Assembly: GCA_025924315.1 (NCBI GenBank)
Contig: JAICIO010000033.1
Location: forward strand, 1 to 56,700
DNA: 56,700 nt
From: Phycisphaerae bacterium
GTDB lineage: Bacteria > Planctomycetota > Phycisphaerae > Tepidisphaerales > Tepidisphaeraceae
Direction of reading: 5' to 3'
Below are positions 8,296 to 16,040 of the stretch, piece after piece. The position numbers and the translations under genes were made by a program. Position 1 is the first letter of the stretch. Each line of letters begins with the position of its first letter. A model generated the notes under the pieces. The model did not search any database. It had not been told where the DNA came from and saw only the letters and a program-made list of their open reading frames with translations.

Positions 8296-9678
8296 ATGGC
8301 AAGGATTCTGGTAGTTGACGATCAGGAGATGATGCGGGATTCGCTCGCGACGACGCTGGTGCGCGAAGGCCATGAAGTCGTCGCTGCCGGTGACGGCGCC
8401 GCGGCGCTCACGCGCGTGTCCAGCGGCACGCGCTTCGATCTGCTCATCACCGATCTCAAGATGCCGAAGATGACGGGTATCGAATTGCTCGCCGAAGCGA
8501 AGAAGCTTCGCCCGGAATTGCCGGTCGTGCTGATGACCGCGTTCGCGACCGTGACGACCGCCGTCGAAGCGATGAAGCTCGGCGCGTACGACTACATTCA
8601 AAAGCCGTTCGACGGCGACGAGATCAAGCTGCTCGTCGATCGCACACTCGAACACAATCGCCTCATTCGCGAAAACCTCGCGCTGCGCAGCATGACTGAG
8701 ATCAGCTCGCCGCGACCTCTCGTCGGCAACGGCGAGGCGATGACCGATGTGAAGCAGAAGATCGACCTCGTCGCCAAGAGCGCCGCCACGGTGCTCATTC
8801 GTGGCGAGAGCGGCACGGGCAAGGAAGTTGTCGCCCGTGCGATTCACCTCGCAAGCGATCGCCGCGAGCGTCCGATGCTCGCGGTGAACTGTGCGGCGCT
8901 TTCGGAGAACCTGCTCGAATCGGAACTTTTCGGCCACGAAAAGGGCGCGTTCACGGGCGCCGACCGGATGCGTCGCGGGCGATTTGAATTGGCGGACGGT
9001 GGTACGTTGCTGCTCGACGAGATCAGCGAGATCGCGGCGGGCCTGCAGGCGAAGTTGCTTCGCGTGCTCCAGGAAAACCAGTTTGAGCGCGTCGGCAGCT
9101 CACTCACACAGCAGGTCGATGTGCGGGTGGTCGCCACGAGTAATCGCGATCTGGAAAGTGCGGTGGCGGAAGGCAAGTTCCGGCGCGATTTGTTTTATCG
9201 GCTGAACGTGGTCCCGATCGAGCTTCCGCCGCTTCGGGCGCGGTCGGAAGATATTCCGGAACTCGCACGTCATTTCCTCCACCAAATCGCCAAGCGCGAG
9301 AATTCCGCGTTCCGGCACATCGAGTCGGAGGCGGTGCGTTTATTGCAACGATACAACTGGCCGGGAAATGTGCGTGAGCTACAGAACATTATTGAAAGGG
9401 CCAGCGTACTTGAGACGCAGCCGGGCATGATTCGCGCCGCCACGATCGAGCCGTGGCTGAAACAGTCGAATGTTTCGGCCGGCGCCGGCGCAGAAAGCCT
9501 GGCCGGAAAACCGCTGGCGGATATCGAGAAACAGGTGATTTTGAGCACGCTGCAACAGTTCCGCGGGCATCGCATTAAAACAGCGACGGCACTGGGCATC
9601 GGCGTGCGAACGCTGGGGATGAAGCTCAAGAAGTGGCGCGAGGAAGGCGAACTCGCGGAAGTCGAAGCGAGCGCATGA
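8296..9678 (+). CDS. sigma54-dependent response regulator, flagellar (FleR/FlrC-like)
   Basis: 460 residues from ATG 8296, supported by AAAGGAG at 8281-8287 and by the receiver domain beginning at once (ARILVVDDQE). The receiver has the acceptor D53 (LLITDLKMP). The AAA+ domain follows, with Walker A GESGTGKE near residue 168 and the sigma54-contact loop GAFTGA near 216, then the sensor region and a Fis-type helix-turn-helix at the C-terminus (HRIKTATALGIGVRTLGMKL). It would open sigma54 promoters when phosphorylated by the preceding kinase. The nearest candidate target is the promoter-like site at 9779-9795 before flgB. Confidence 0.9.
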   Translation: MARILVVDDQEMMRDSLATTLVREGHEVVAAGDGAAALTRVSSGTRFDLLITDLKMPKMTGIELLAEAKKLRPELPVVLMTAFATVTTAVEAMKLGAYDYIQKPFDGDEIKLLVDRTLEHNRLIRENLALRSMTEISSPRPLVGNGEAMTDVKQKIDLVAKSAATVLIRGESGTGKEVVARAIHLASDRRERPMLAVNCAALSENLLESELFGHEKGAFTGADRMRRGRFELADGGTLLLDEISEIAAGLQAKLLRVLQENQFERVGSSLTQQVDVRVVATSNRDLESAVAEGKFRRDLFYRLNVVPIELPPLRARSEDIPELARHFLHQIAKRENSAFRHIESEAVRLLQRYNWPGNVRELQNIIERASVLETQPGMIRAATIEPWLKQSNVSAGAGAESLAGKPLADIEKQVILSTLQQFRGHRIKTATALGIGVRTLGMKLKKWREEGELAEVEASA

Positions 9679-9704
9679 ACTGCGCGGCAGCGCAGGAAAT
9701 GCTC

Positions 9705-9777
9705 GTTGCTCATTGCATGTTGCAAGTTGGCATGAGCGTATTCCAACGGGCAACTTGCAACACGCAACATGCGATGC
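9705..9777. repeat. inverted pair of GTTGCNN heptamer arrays (before flgB)
   Basis: Left arm: GTTGCTC, ATTGCAT, GTTGCAA, GTTGGCA in exact 7-base steps from 9705. Right arm: CCAACGG, GCAACTT, GCAACAC, GCAACAT, GCGATGC from 9743. The arms are largely complementary and can form an imperfect hairpin with an 11-base loop. It lies between the response regulator and flgB. Confidence 0.8.
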
Positions 9778-9778
9778 G

Positions 9779-9795
9779 TTGGCACGCGATTTGAT
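9779..9795 (+). promoter_or_regulatory. near-consensus sigma54 promoter before flgB
   Basis: TTGGCACG-CGAT-TTGAT fits the sigma54 pattern YTGGCACG-N4-TTGCW with correct GG-to-GC spacing (GG 9781-9782, then ten bases). The -12 element reads GA (9793-9794) instead of GC, which would weaken it. The flgB ATG lies 27 bases downstream. The gene just upstream encodes a sigma54 activator, which supports the reading. Confidence 0.5.
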
Positions 9796-9821
9796 ATGGG
9801 GCACGGGAAGGGCTCGGGCAA

Positions 9822-10223
9822 ATGTTCATCGAGCGAATGCTGAACGATGGAAACGCGCCGCTGCTGGAGCAGATGCTGCGTTTCACGACCGAACGGCACA
9901 AACTCCTCGCGGAGGATGTCGTCAACGTCAGCACGCCCGGTTTCCGGCAGAAGGATCTGTCGGTCGAAAAATTTCAGCGGTTGTTGTCTGAGCGTCTGGA
10001 GACGCGCGACCGCTCGCCCCGGGGCACCGTGGGTTTTGAAGACATCGGAGCGGATGTCGAAAACCCGACGCGGAACATCCTGTTTCACGACGGCAACAAC
10101 CGGTCGATGGAACAGCTGATGAGCGACGAAGCGAAGAACGCGATGATGCACAATATGGTCATCGAGCTGCTTCGCAAACAGTTCAGCGAGCTGGAGAGCG
10201 CGCTGCGGGAACGGGTCACGTAA
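9822..10223 (+). CDS. flgB: flagellar basal-body rod protein FlgB
   Basis: 133 residues, the usual length. The N-terminus shows the rod-protein signature RFTTERHKLLAEDVVNVSTPGF (export-related N-V-S-T-P-G-F motif), and the C-terminus has the conserved helix (ELLRKQFSELESALRERV). The middle phrase LFHDGNNRSMEQLMSDEAKN also fits FlgB. FlgB forms the proximal rod in the periplasm with FlgC, FlgF, FlgG and FliE. First gene of the basal-body run, with the sigma54-like site and a heptamer hairpin upstream. Ribosome-binding site is weak (GAAGGG about 12 bases away). Confidence 0.93.
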   Translation: MFIERMLNDGNAPLLEQMLRFTTERHKLLAEDVVNVSTPGFRQKDLSVEKFQRLLSERLETRDRSPRGTVGFEDIGADVENPTRNILFHDGNNRSMEQLMSDEAKNAMMHNMVIELLRKQFSELESALRERVT

Positions 10224-10234
10224 CGAGGAGGTTT

Positions 10235-10301
10235 GTTGCGTGTTGCGTGTTGCATGTTGGATGGAGCCGACAAGCAGCGGGCAACGGGCGACGAGCGAAT
10301 T
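10235..10301. repeat. inverted pair of GTTGCNN heptamer arrays (flgB-flgC gap)
   Basis: Left arm GTTGCGT, GTTGCGT, GTTGCAT, GTTGGAT (10235-10262). Right arm GCAGCGG, GCAACGG, GCGACGA, GCGAATT (10274-10301). It fills almost the whole 80-base gap and ends 2 bases before the flgC ATG, so no normal ribosome-binding site precedes flgC. Confidence 0.8.
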
Positions 10302-10303
10302 AA

Positions 10304-10708
10304 ATGTTCGACGCACTCGATATCGGCGCAAGCGGATTGGCGGCTCAGCGTGCCCGGATGGATACCATCGCGGGCAACACGGCCAACATCAACTCGACCA
10401 AGAACGAGAAGGGCGAAAACGTTCCGTATCGCCGGCGGATTGCGATGTTCGCGCCCGGGCAAGCGGGCGATCCATCGAAGCCCGGCGTGCACCTGGCGAA
10501 GATCATCCAGGACGCCTCGCCGTTTCAGAAGCGCTACGAGCCCGGCCATCCGCAGGCGGACAAGGACGGCTACGTGCTCTATCCGAACATCGATATGGCG
10601 GTCGAATACGTGAACATGCTCGAAGCCAGCCGAGCGTACGAAGCGAACGTGACAATGATGGAAACGACGAAGTCGATGATCAACTCGACCCTGAGGTTGA
10701 TCGCATAA
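10304..10708 (+). CDS. flgC: flagellar basal-body rod protein FlgC
   Basis: 134 residues. The N-terminus has the rod signature (DIGASGLAAQRARMDTIAGNTANINST). The C-terminus has the classic FlgC ending, with PNIDMAVEYVNMLEASRAYE followed by NVTMMETTKSMINSTLRL. The phrase VPYRRR is also typical. Part of the proximal rod with FlgB. The ATG follows directly on a heptamer repeat arm. Confidence 0.95.
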   Translation: MFDALDIGASGLAAQRARMDTIAGNTANINSTKNEKGENVPYRRRIAMFAPGQAGDPSKPGVHLAKIIQDASPFQKRYEPGHPQADKDGYVLYPNIDMAVEYVNMLEASRAYEANVTMMETTKSMINSTLRLIA

Positions 10709-10715
10709 GCTGCTG

Positions 10716-10781
10716 GTTGCGTGTTGCGCGTTGCTGGTTGAGCGCCACAACAGACAACAAGCAACTTGCAACGCGCAAACG
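10716..10781. repeat. inverted pair of GTTGCNN heptamer arrays (flgC-fliE gap)
   Basis: Left arm GTTGCGT, GTTGCGC, GTTGCTG, GTTGAGC (10716-10743). Right arm ACAACAG, ACAACAA, GCAACTT, GCAACGC, GCAAACG (10747-10781). The loop is only 3 bases. The right arm ends 2 bases before the fliE ATG, and an upstream in-frame TTG at 10766 lies inside this arm. Confidence 0.8.
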
Positions 10782-10783
10782 AA

Positions 10784-11095
10784 ATGATCAACGGAGTCAA
10801 CAACAATTTGAGCTTGGGCAAGATTGCGGGCGGCGGAGTGACGCCCGGATCGAGCGGCGCTGGAAGCGCCGGCGGGTCGAGCTTTGCCGACACGCTGAAG
10901 AACAGCATCAACGAGGTCTCGAAGCTGCAGCAGGATGCATCGCAGGCCGTGCAGGACCTCGCCACCGGCAAGACCGAAGACGTCACAGGCGTGATGACCG
11001 CGATGGAAAAGAGCGACATGGCGTTTAAGACGCTTCTCTCGATTCGCGCGAAGCTCATGGATGCGTACGAAGAGATCAAGAATATGCCGATTTGA
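10784..11095 (+). CDS. fliE: flagellar hook-basal body protein FliE
   Basis: 103 residues from ATG 10784; an in-frame TTG at 10766 lies inside a repeat arm and is less likely. It has the FliE pattern: a flexible Gly/Ser-rich N-terminus, then SFADTLKNSINEVSKLQQDA, VQDLATGKTEDVTGVMTAME and the C-terminal AFKTLLSIRAKLMDAYEEI. FliE links the MS ring (FliF) to the proximal rod. The order flgB-flgC-fliE-fliF is the common one. Confidence 0.93.
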   Translation: MINGVNNNLSLGKIAGGGVTPGSSGAGSAGGSSFADTLKNSINEVSKLQQDASQAVQDLATGKTEDVTGVMTAMEKSDMAFKTLLSIRAKLMDAYEEIKNMPI

Positions 11096-11105
11096 TTGGG
11101 TGTCT

Positions 11106-11170
11106 GTTGCGTGTTGCTTGTTGCGCGTTGTCTGTACAACATGCAACTAACAACCTGCCACAAGCACACA
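11106..11170. repeat. inverted pair of GTTGCNN heptamer arrays (fliE-fliF gap)
   Basis: Left arm GTTGCGT, GTTGCTT, GTTGCGC, GTTGTCT (11106-11133). Right arm ACAACAT, GCAACTA, ACAACCT, GCCACAA, GCACACA (11136-11170). Same architecture as the three preceding gaps. Confidence 0.8.
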
Positions 11171-11195
11171 AGCCATGGCCATGGAGGGCCGGGCG

Positions 11196-12839
11196 ATGGA
11201 TGCACTGAAAGCACAACTTACGAAGATTCAGCAGCAGCTGAGCGGGCTTACGGCCAGCCAGAAGATGCTGACGGCGGCGCTGGCGGCAATCATGGTCATG
11301 ACGCTGCTGTGGTGGGGGCGTTACGCATCGACCGCGGACATGGTCGCGGTGCTCGACCAGCCGATGCGCGCCGAAGACATCGGCCGAATCAAAACAACTC
11401 TCACCTCGGTCGGCATCGACGCGCGCGTGGATGGCGATCGCGTGATGGTTCCCGCCGACAAAAAGGAAGAAGCCGTCGCGACGCTCGCGATGGACCAGAT
11501 GCTTCCCGATGACTTCTCCAGCGCGATGACGGAGACGCTCAAGGACCTCAACCCGTTCACGCCCTCGGAAATCGCGGACAAAACGATCAACGACGCGATG
11601 CAGCGAGAGCTCGCTTCGTACATTCGTCATATGCCGGGCGTGAGCAACGCCGCTGTATTCCTGCCGACCGTCGCGACGAATCCGTACGACGTGCAAACGC
11701 AACCGACGGCGAGCATCAACGTGATGATGCGCAGTGGCGGTAAGGCGGATTCGAAACTTGCGTACGGCATCGCGTCTCTCGTTCGCGGGGCGAAACCCGG
11801 TTTGGAATACTCGAAGATCAACTTGATCTTCGACGGGCACAACTTTCCACTCGAAGATCATCAGGGCATAGCCGGCGGCGGCGGAGGCGAACTGCTCGAG
11901 CGCGAGCAGGAAGCCGAGCACACCTATCAGCAGAAGCTGAAAGATCAGCTCGCGTATTTTGGTCCGGGCGTTTTCGCGTCGGTTAAGGTGAAGATCAACA
12001 ACAGCATCACCACCAGCGAAGAAAACAAGGTGACCGATATCAAAACGAAGGAGAGCCAGACCGAACATACCGAAGAACGGACAAATGCCCCGCAGGCGAC
12101 GTCGGGCGAGCCCGGTGTGGTGCCGAACGCCGGCATGTCCGCGCAGGCGCCAGCGACCGATCAATCCTCCGAACCCGCGAGTGAAACGATCAAGGACAAC
12201 AACAAGTTTGAGGTCCTTCCGTCGCGCCTCCACGCCACCAGCCAGAACTACGGCGGCGATGCGACGATCCTCTCTGCCGACGTGCGTCTCCCGCGCAGCT
12301 ATTTCGTTCGTTATGCGAAACGTCTCAGCAGCAACAACAGCACCGATGATAAGGCGGTTGAAGCGGTGATTGCTGATCAGCTTCCGAAGATCATCGCGGG
12401 GGTGAAGAACGTGCTGAGCCTCCGCGAAGAGGGGGCGATCACGGTCGACACGTACATGGACGATCTCCCCGAACTCGCGGCCGCGACGACCGTCGAACCG
12501 GCCTCGTCGGCGATGACGCTGTCCCTGGGCGATCACGCAAAGGAAGTCGCCGTCGGCGCGCTCGCCATCATCAGCCTCTTCATGGTCGCGATGATGGTTC
12601 GCAAGAGCACGCCCGCGCCAATCATCGCCGCCCCGGTTGAATTGAAGGAAGCGCCGGCGCTCGTCGGCGGAGAGGACATCGCGGGGGAAGCCGTCGAAGG
12701 CAACCCGATGCTCGACGGCATGGAACTCGATGAAGATGCGATCAAAGCCCAGCAGATGGTCGAGCAGGTTTCCACGATGGTGAAAGAAAATCCCGACGCC
12801 GCCGCGAACCTCGTCAAGCGCTGGCTGAATCGCACGTGA
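11196..12839 (+). CDS. fliF: flagellar MS-ring protein FliF
   Basis: 547 residues from ATG 11196, chosen because GGAGGG (11183-11188) lies 7 bases upstream; in-frame ATGs at 11175 and 11181 are alternatives. N-terminal membrane helix (MLTAALAAIMVMTLLWWG), ring-building periplasmic domains of YscJ/FliF type (PMRAEDIGRIKTTLTSVGID, RELASYIRHMPGVSNAAVFL), a charged, disordered middle, and a C-terminal helix (VGALAIISLFMVAMMVR) followed by a cytoplasmic acidic tail of about 80 residues that should bind FliG. Length fits the family. Confidence 0.95.
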   Translation: MDALKAQLTKIQQQLSGLTASQKMLTAALAAIMVMTLLWWGRYASTADMVAVLDQPMRAEDIGRIKTTLTSVGIDARVDGDRVMVPADKKEEAVATLAMDQMLPDDFSSAMTETLKDLNPFTPSEIADKTINDAMQRELASYIRHMPGVSNAAVFLPTVATNPYDVQTQPTASINVMMRSGGKADSKLAYGIASLVRGAKPGLEYSKINLIFDGHNFPLEDHQGIAGGGGGELLEREQEAEHTYQQKLKDQLAYFGPGVFASVKVKINNSITTSEENKVTDIKTKESQTEHTEERTNAPQATSGEPGVVPNAGMSAQAPATDQSSEPASETIKDNNKFEVLPSRLHATSQNYGGDATILSADVRLPRSYFVRYAKRLSSNNSTDDKAVEAVIADQLPKIIAGVKNVLSLREEGAITVDTYMDDLPELAAATTVEPASSAMTLSLGDHAKEVAVGALAIISLFMVAMMVRKSTPAPIIAAPVELKEAPALVGGEDIAGEAVEGNPMLDGMELDEDAIKAQQMVEQVSTMVKENPDAAANLVKRWLNRT

Positions 12840-12855
12840 GTTTGAGTAAGCGAAA

Positions 12856-13860
12856 ATGGCCGATCTGAATGGAGTGAAAAAATCCGCGATTCTGCTGCTC
12901 ACCCTAAGCCAGGATGAGGCCGCGGAGATTCTTAAGCGACTTCCGCCCGAGGCGGTTGAGGAAGTCAGCCGCGAAATCGCATCGCTCGGCGAGATCTCCC
13001 TCACCACGCGCAAGGACGTTTTCAGCGAATACTACAACCTCGCACTCGCCAACTCATATCTCAGCGAAGGCGGGCTGGAATACGCCAAGACGCTGCTTAC
13101 CAAATCGCTGAACGAAGCCGATGCGGCGCGCGTGATCAAGCAGGTCACGCAGCAGGTGCAGACTACGCCGTTTTCGTTCCTGCAAAAGGCGGAATCGGAA
13201 AACCTTCTCACGTTTATTCAGGACGAGCATCCGCAGACGATCGCGCTGATCCTCGCGCACCTGCCGGCTCAGAAGGCGAGCGAAATTCTCGTCGGCCTGC
13301 CGAGCCAGAAGCAGATCGAAGTCGTGAAGCGCGTCGCCAACATGGAGCAGACGAACCCGGAAGTGATCAAGGAAGTCGAGCGAGGCCTCGAGCATCGACT
13401 CTCGGACATCGTCAGCCAGACATTCGAAAAAGCCGGCGGCGTCGAGAACGTCGCGGAGATGCTCAACCTCGCGGATCGTTCGACGGAAAAAGGAATCATG
13501 GAAGGGCTCGAAGCGGAAGACCCGGATCTCGTCGAACAGATCCGCCGGCTCATGTTCGTCTTCGAAGACATTCTGCTCGTCAACGACAAAGGTATTCAGT
13601 CGGTCCTCAAGGAAGTCGACAACGAAGAGCTGTCGCTCGCCCTCAAGACCGCGAGCCAGGAGCTGCGCGACAAGATCTTCAAGAACATGTCCGAGCGCGC
13701 CGCCCAGCTCATCCAGGAAGACATGCAGTACATGGGCCCGGTGCGCGTGACCGACGTCGAAGCCGCTCAGCAGAAGATCGTCGACATCGTGCGCCGCCTC
13801 GAAGACGCCGGCGAAATCATCATCGCGGGTCGAGGTGGCGAGAAGGAAATGGTTGTCTAA
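12856..13860 (+). CDS. fliG: flagellar motor switch protein FliG
   Basis: 334 residues, the normal length. The N-terminal part (KSAILLLTLSQDEAAEILKR) binds FliF. The middle domain contains the signature EHPQ in DEHPQTIALILAHLPAQKAS. The C-terminal domain holds charged torque helices (LVEQIRRLMFVFEDILLV, LKTASQELRDKIFKNMSERA). FliG sits on the cytoplasmic face of the MS ring and couples rotation to the stator. It starts 16 bases after fliF. Confidence 0.96.
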   Translation: MADLNGVKKSAILLLTLSQDEAAEILKRLPPEAVEEVSREIASLGEISLTTRKDVFSEYYNLALANSYLSEGGLEYAKTLLTKSLNEADAARVIKQVTQQVQTTPFSFLQKAESENLLTFIQDEHPQTIALILAHLPAQKASEILVGLPSQKQIEVVKRVANMEQTNPEVIKEVERGLEHRLSDIVSQTFEKAGGVENVAEMLNLADRSTEKGIMEGLEAEDPDLVEQIRRLMFVFEDILLVNDKGIQSVLKEVDNEELSLALKTASQELRDKIFKNMSERAAQLIQEDMQYMGPVRVTDVEAAQQKIVDIVRRLEDAGEIIIAGRGGEKEMVV

Positions 13861-13866
13861 GGAAGG

Positions 13867-13935
13867 GTTCAGCGTTCGGGGTTCAGGGTTCAGTGTGCTA
13901 CTGAACTGACCCCTGAACCCTGACCCCTGACCCCT
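13867..13935. repeat. inverted pair of GTTCAGG heptamer arrays (fliG-fliH gap)
   Basis: Left arm GTTCAGC, GTTCGGG, GTTCAGG, GTTCAGT (13867-13894). Right arm CTGAACT, GACCCCT, GAACCCT, GACCCCT, GACCCCT (13901-13935). Same geometry as the GTTGCNN arrays but a different word. The right arm ends at the base before the fliH ATG. Confidence 0.8.
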
Positions 13936-14649
13936 ATGGGCCTGATTAAAGCCACCAACGCACCCACCACCCTCCAGGCCTTCTCGATGAAAGATATCGA
14001 GACGCAGGCGCGGGGGCTGATTTTGCGCGCGCAGCAGCAGGCGGAGCAGTTGCTCGCGGCGGCGCAGTCGGAGGCGGAGTCGCTTAAGGCGAAGGCGATG
14101 GCCGAGGGCTTCGCCGAAGGTCGGCAGAATGGCATCACCAAGGGGACTGAGGAAGGGAAGAAACTCGCGCTTCAGCAGGGCTTGAGCGAGCATCGCACCC
14201 AATTCGCGAACGTTTTGAAGGCTCTGAACGCCGCGATGCAGGAGCTGAATAAATCGCGGCAGGAGCTCGACGCCGCCGCGAAGACTGAGGTGATTCACCT
14301 GGCCGTGTCGATCGCGCGGCGCGCGACGAAGCGCCAAGGCGCTTTCGATCCGACCATGCTCACCGACAACGTGCACGAGGCGATGAAAATGGTCACGCAA
14401 TCGACCGACGTGCGCATCGCCATTCATCCGCAGCAGAAGCAGGTGCTGCTCGATGCCCTGCCGAAGCTGTCGCTCGCGTGGCCCAAGCTTCAGCATGTTC
14501 AGTTGATCGAGGATGCGAAGCTCTCGCCCGGCGGATGCCGCCTCCTGACCGCCGGCGGAGAAGTCGATGGCGACCTCGATCGCCAGATCGACCGCATCGC
14601 GGCGGATCTCGTTCCCAACAAGGACGAAAACAATGGGGCACAGGCATGA
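13936..14649 (+). CDS. fliH: flagellar assembly protein FliH
   Basis: 237 residues. After a short N-terminus comes a long Ala/Gln/Glu coiled coil (ILRAQQQAEQLLAAAQSEAE) with the small-residue pattern AEGFAEGRQNGITKGTEEGK, typical of FliH/YscL. The C-terminal third (EVIHLAVSIARRATKRQG onward) is the globular domain that binds the ATPase FliI. FliH regulates FliI and docks it on the export gate. The ATG directly follows a repeat arm without a ribosome-binding site; ATG 13987 (MKDIETQ) is an alternative start. The stop overlaps the fliI ATG. Confidence 0.88.
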   Translation: MGLIKATNAPTTLQAFSMKDIETQARGLILRAQQQAEQLLAAAQSEAESLKAKAMAEGFAEGRQNGITKGTEEGKKLALQQGLSEHRTQFANVLKALNAAMQELNKSRQELDAAAKTEVIHLAVSIARRATKRQGAFDPTMLTDNVHEAMKMVTQSTDVRIAIHPQQKQVLLDALPKLSLAWPKLQHVQLIEDAKLSPGGCRLLTAGGEVDGDLDRQIDRIAADLVPNKDENNGAQA

Positions 14650-16034
14650 CAATGTTCGCGGCACAACTCGACGCCATCGAATCGGTCATGCCGTATGGCG
14701 TGATTGGTTCGGTTCAATCGATCAGCGGGCTGACCATCGAAGCGACGGACCTTGCGCTGCCGCTCGGATCGATGTGCCGCATCACCAGCTTCGGTGACAA
14801 GCAATCGATGGCGGAGGTCATCGGATTTCAAAACGATCGCACGCTGCTGATGCCGCTGTCGAGCATTTCAGGCGTCGCGCGCGGCGATCGGATCGAGAAC
14901 GTTGCGAGCGCTCCGCGCATATGGTGTTCGGAACAACTCCTCGGCCGCGTGATCAACGGCCTCGGCGAGCCAATGGACCACAAAGGCCCGCTCCGCCTGA
15001 GCCACTCGCGGCGCATCGACGGAAAAGGCGTGCTGCCGATGGCGCGCGAGAATATTCGCCAGGCTATCTCCACGAGCATCCGCTGCATCGATGGCCTGCA
15101 CACCTGCGGGCTTGGCCAGCGCATGGGTATTTTCTCCGGGCCCGGCGTCGGCAAGTCGACGCTGATGTCGCAAATCGCCAAGTACACAAGCGCGGATATC
15201 TCCGTCGTCGCGCTAATCGGCGAGCGCGGCCGTGAGGTGCTCGAGTTTATCGAGAACAGCCTGGGTGAAGAGGGCCTGAAGCGCTGCGTCGTCATCTACA
15301 GCACGAGCGACGACGCGCCGCTGCTGCGCATACGCGCCGCTAAGGTCGCGTGCACCGTCGCGGAGTATTTCCGCGATCTTGGGAAGAATGTGCTCTTGAT
15401 GATGGACTCGCTCACGCGCCTGGCGCAGGCGCAGCGGCAGATCGGTTTGGCGGCGAAAGAGCCACCCGTCACCAAAGGTCTGCCGCCGAGCGTGTTTTCG
15501 CTCATCCCGGAAATTCTGGAGCGTGCCGGCAAGACGCCGAACGGTTCGATCACCGGTTTTTACACCGTGCTCGTCGAAGGCGACGATTTCAACGAGCCGA
15601 TTCCGGACTGCGTCAAAGGCATCACGGACGGCCACATCTGGCTGAACCGTTCGCTCGCGAACCGTGGGCACTTTCCCGCGATCGATCCGATCCAGAGCAT
15701 CAGCCGCGTGCGCGGAGACGTCGCGGAGAAGACGCATCAGAACGCGGCTCGCCGCGTGCTCGCGCTCTATGCGATTTACCTGGACATTGAAGATCTGGTG
15801 AATATCGGCGCCTATGTGCCCGGCGCGAATCTCGAGTTCGATCTCGCGGTTCAGGCGCGACCGAAGATTGTGCAGTACCTGCAACAGGAATCGAAAACGC
15901 CATCGAATCTGGAGCAATCGAAGAAAGAGCTGATGGAGCTGGTGGCGTGGATCGATCTGACGGAAAAGAACATCAAAGCCCAGGCCGCCGCGAAAGGCCA
16001 ACCGCGGCCGCCAGGCGGTGGGGCCGTGCGGTAA
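14646..16034 (+). CDS. fliI: flagellum-specific ATPase FliI
   Basis: 462 residues from ATG 14646, which overlaps the fliH stop (ATGA); the open frame upstream is antisense-like noise. Walker A GPGVGKST is near residue 165, Walker B is VLLMMDSLTRLAQA, and the export-ATPase phrases GERGREVLEFIE, FSLIPEILERAG and SISRVRGDV are present. FliI powers or primes unfolding of export substrates at the flagellar type III gate, with FliH and FliJ. The C-terminus is extended by an Ala/Gly/Pro-rich tail. Confidence 0.95.
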   Translation: MTMFAAQLDAIESVMPYGVIGSVQSISGLTIEATDLALPLGSMCRITSFGDKQSMAEVIGFQNDRTLLMPLSSISGVARGDRIENVASAPRIWCSEQLLGRVINGLGEPMDHKGPLRLSHSRRIDGKGVLPMARENIRQAISTSIRCIDGLHTCGLGQRMGIFSGPGVGKSTLMSQIAKYTSADISVVALIGERGREVLEFIENSLGEEGLKRCVVIYSTSDDAPLLRIRAAKVACTVAEYFRDLGKNVLLMMDSLTRLAQAQRQIGLAAKEPPVTKGLPPSVFSLIPEILERAGKTPNGSITGFYTVLVEGDDFNEPIPDCVKGITDGHIWLNRSLANRGHFPAIDPIQSISRVRGDVAEKTHQNAARRVLALYAIYLDIEDLVNIGAYVPGANLEFDLAVQARPKIVQYLQQESKTPSNLEQSKKELMELVAWIDLTEKNIKAQAAAKGQPRPPGGGAVR

Positions 16035-16040
16035 TAGCGT

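Noticed and set aside
9705-11170. Possible CRISPR-like array from the regular repeats
   Set aside because: Period is 7 bases without spacers, words are degenerate and arms are inverted; no cas genes are present.
11076-13013. 645-residue open frame on the minus strand
   Set aside because: Antisense to fliF and fliG; Arg/His-rich composition typical of GC-rich antisense frames.
13054-14664. 536-residue open frame on the minus strand
   Set aside because: Antisense to fliG and fliH, and it reads through the repeat at 13867-13935.
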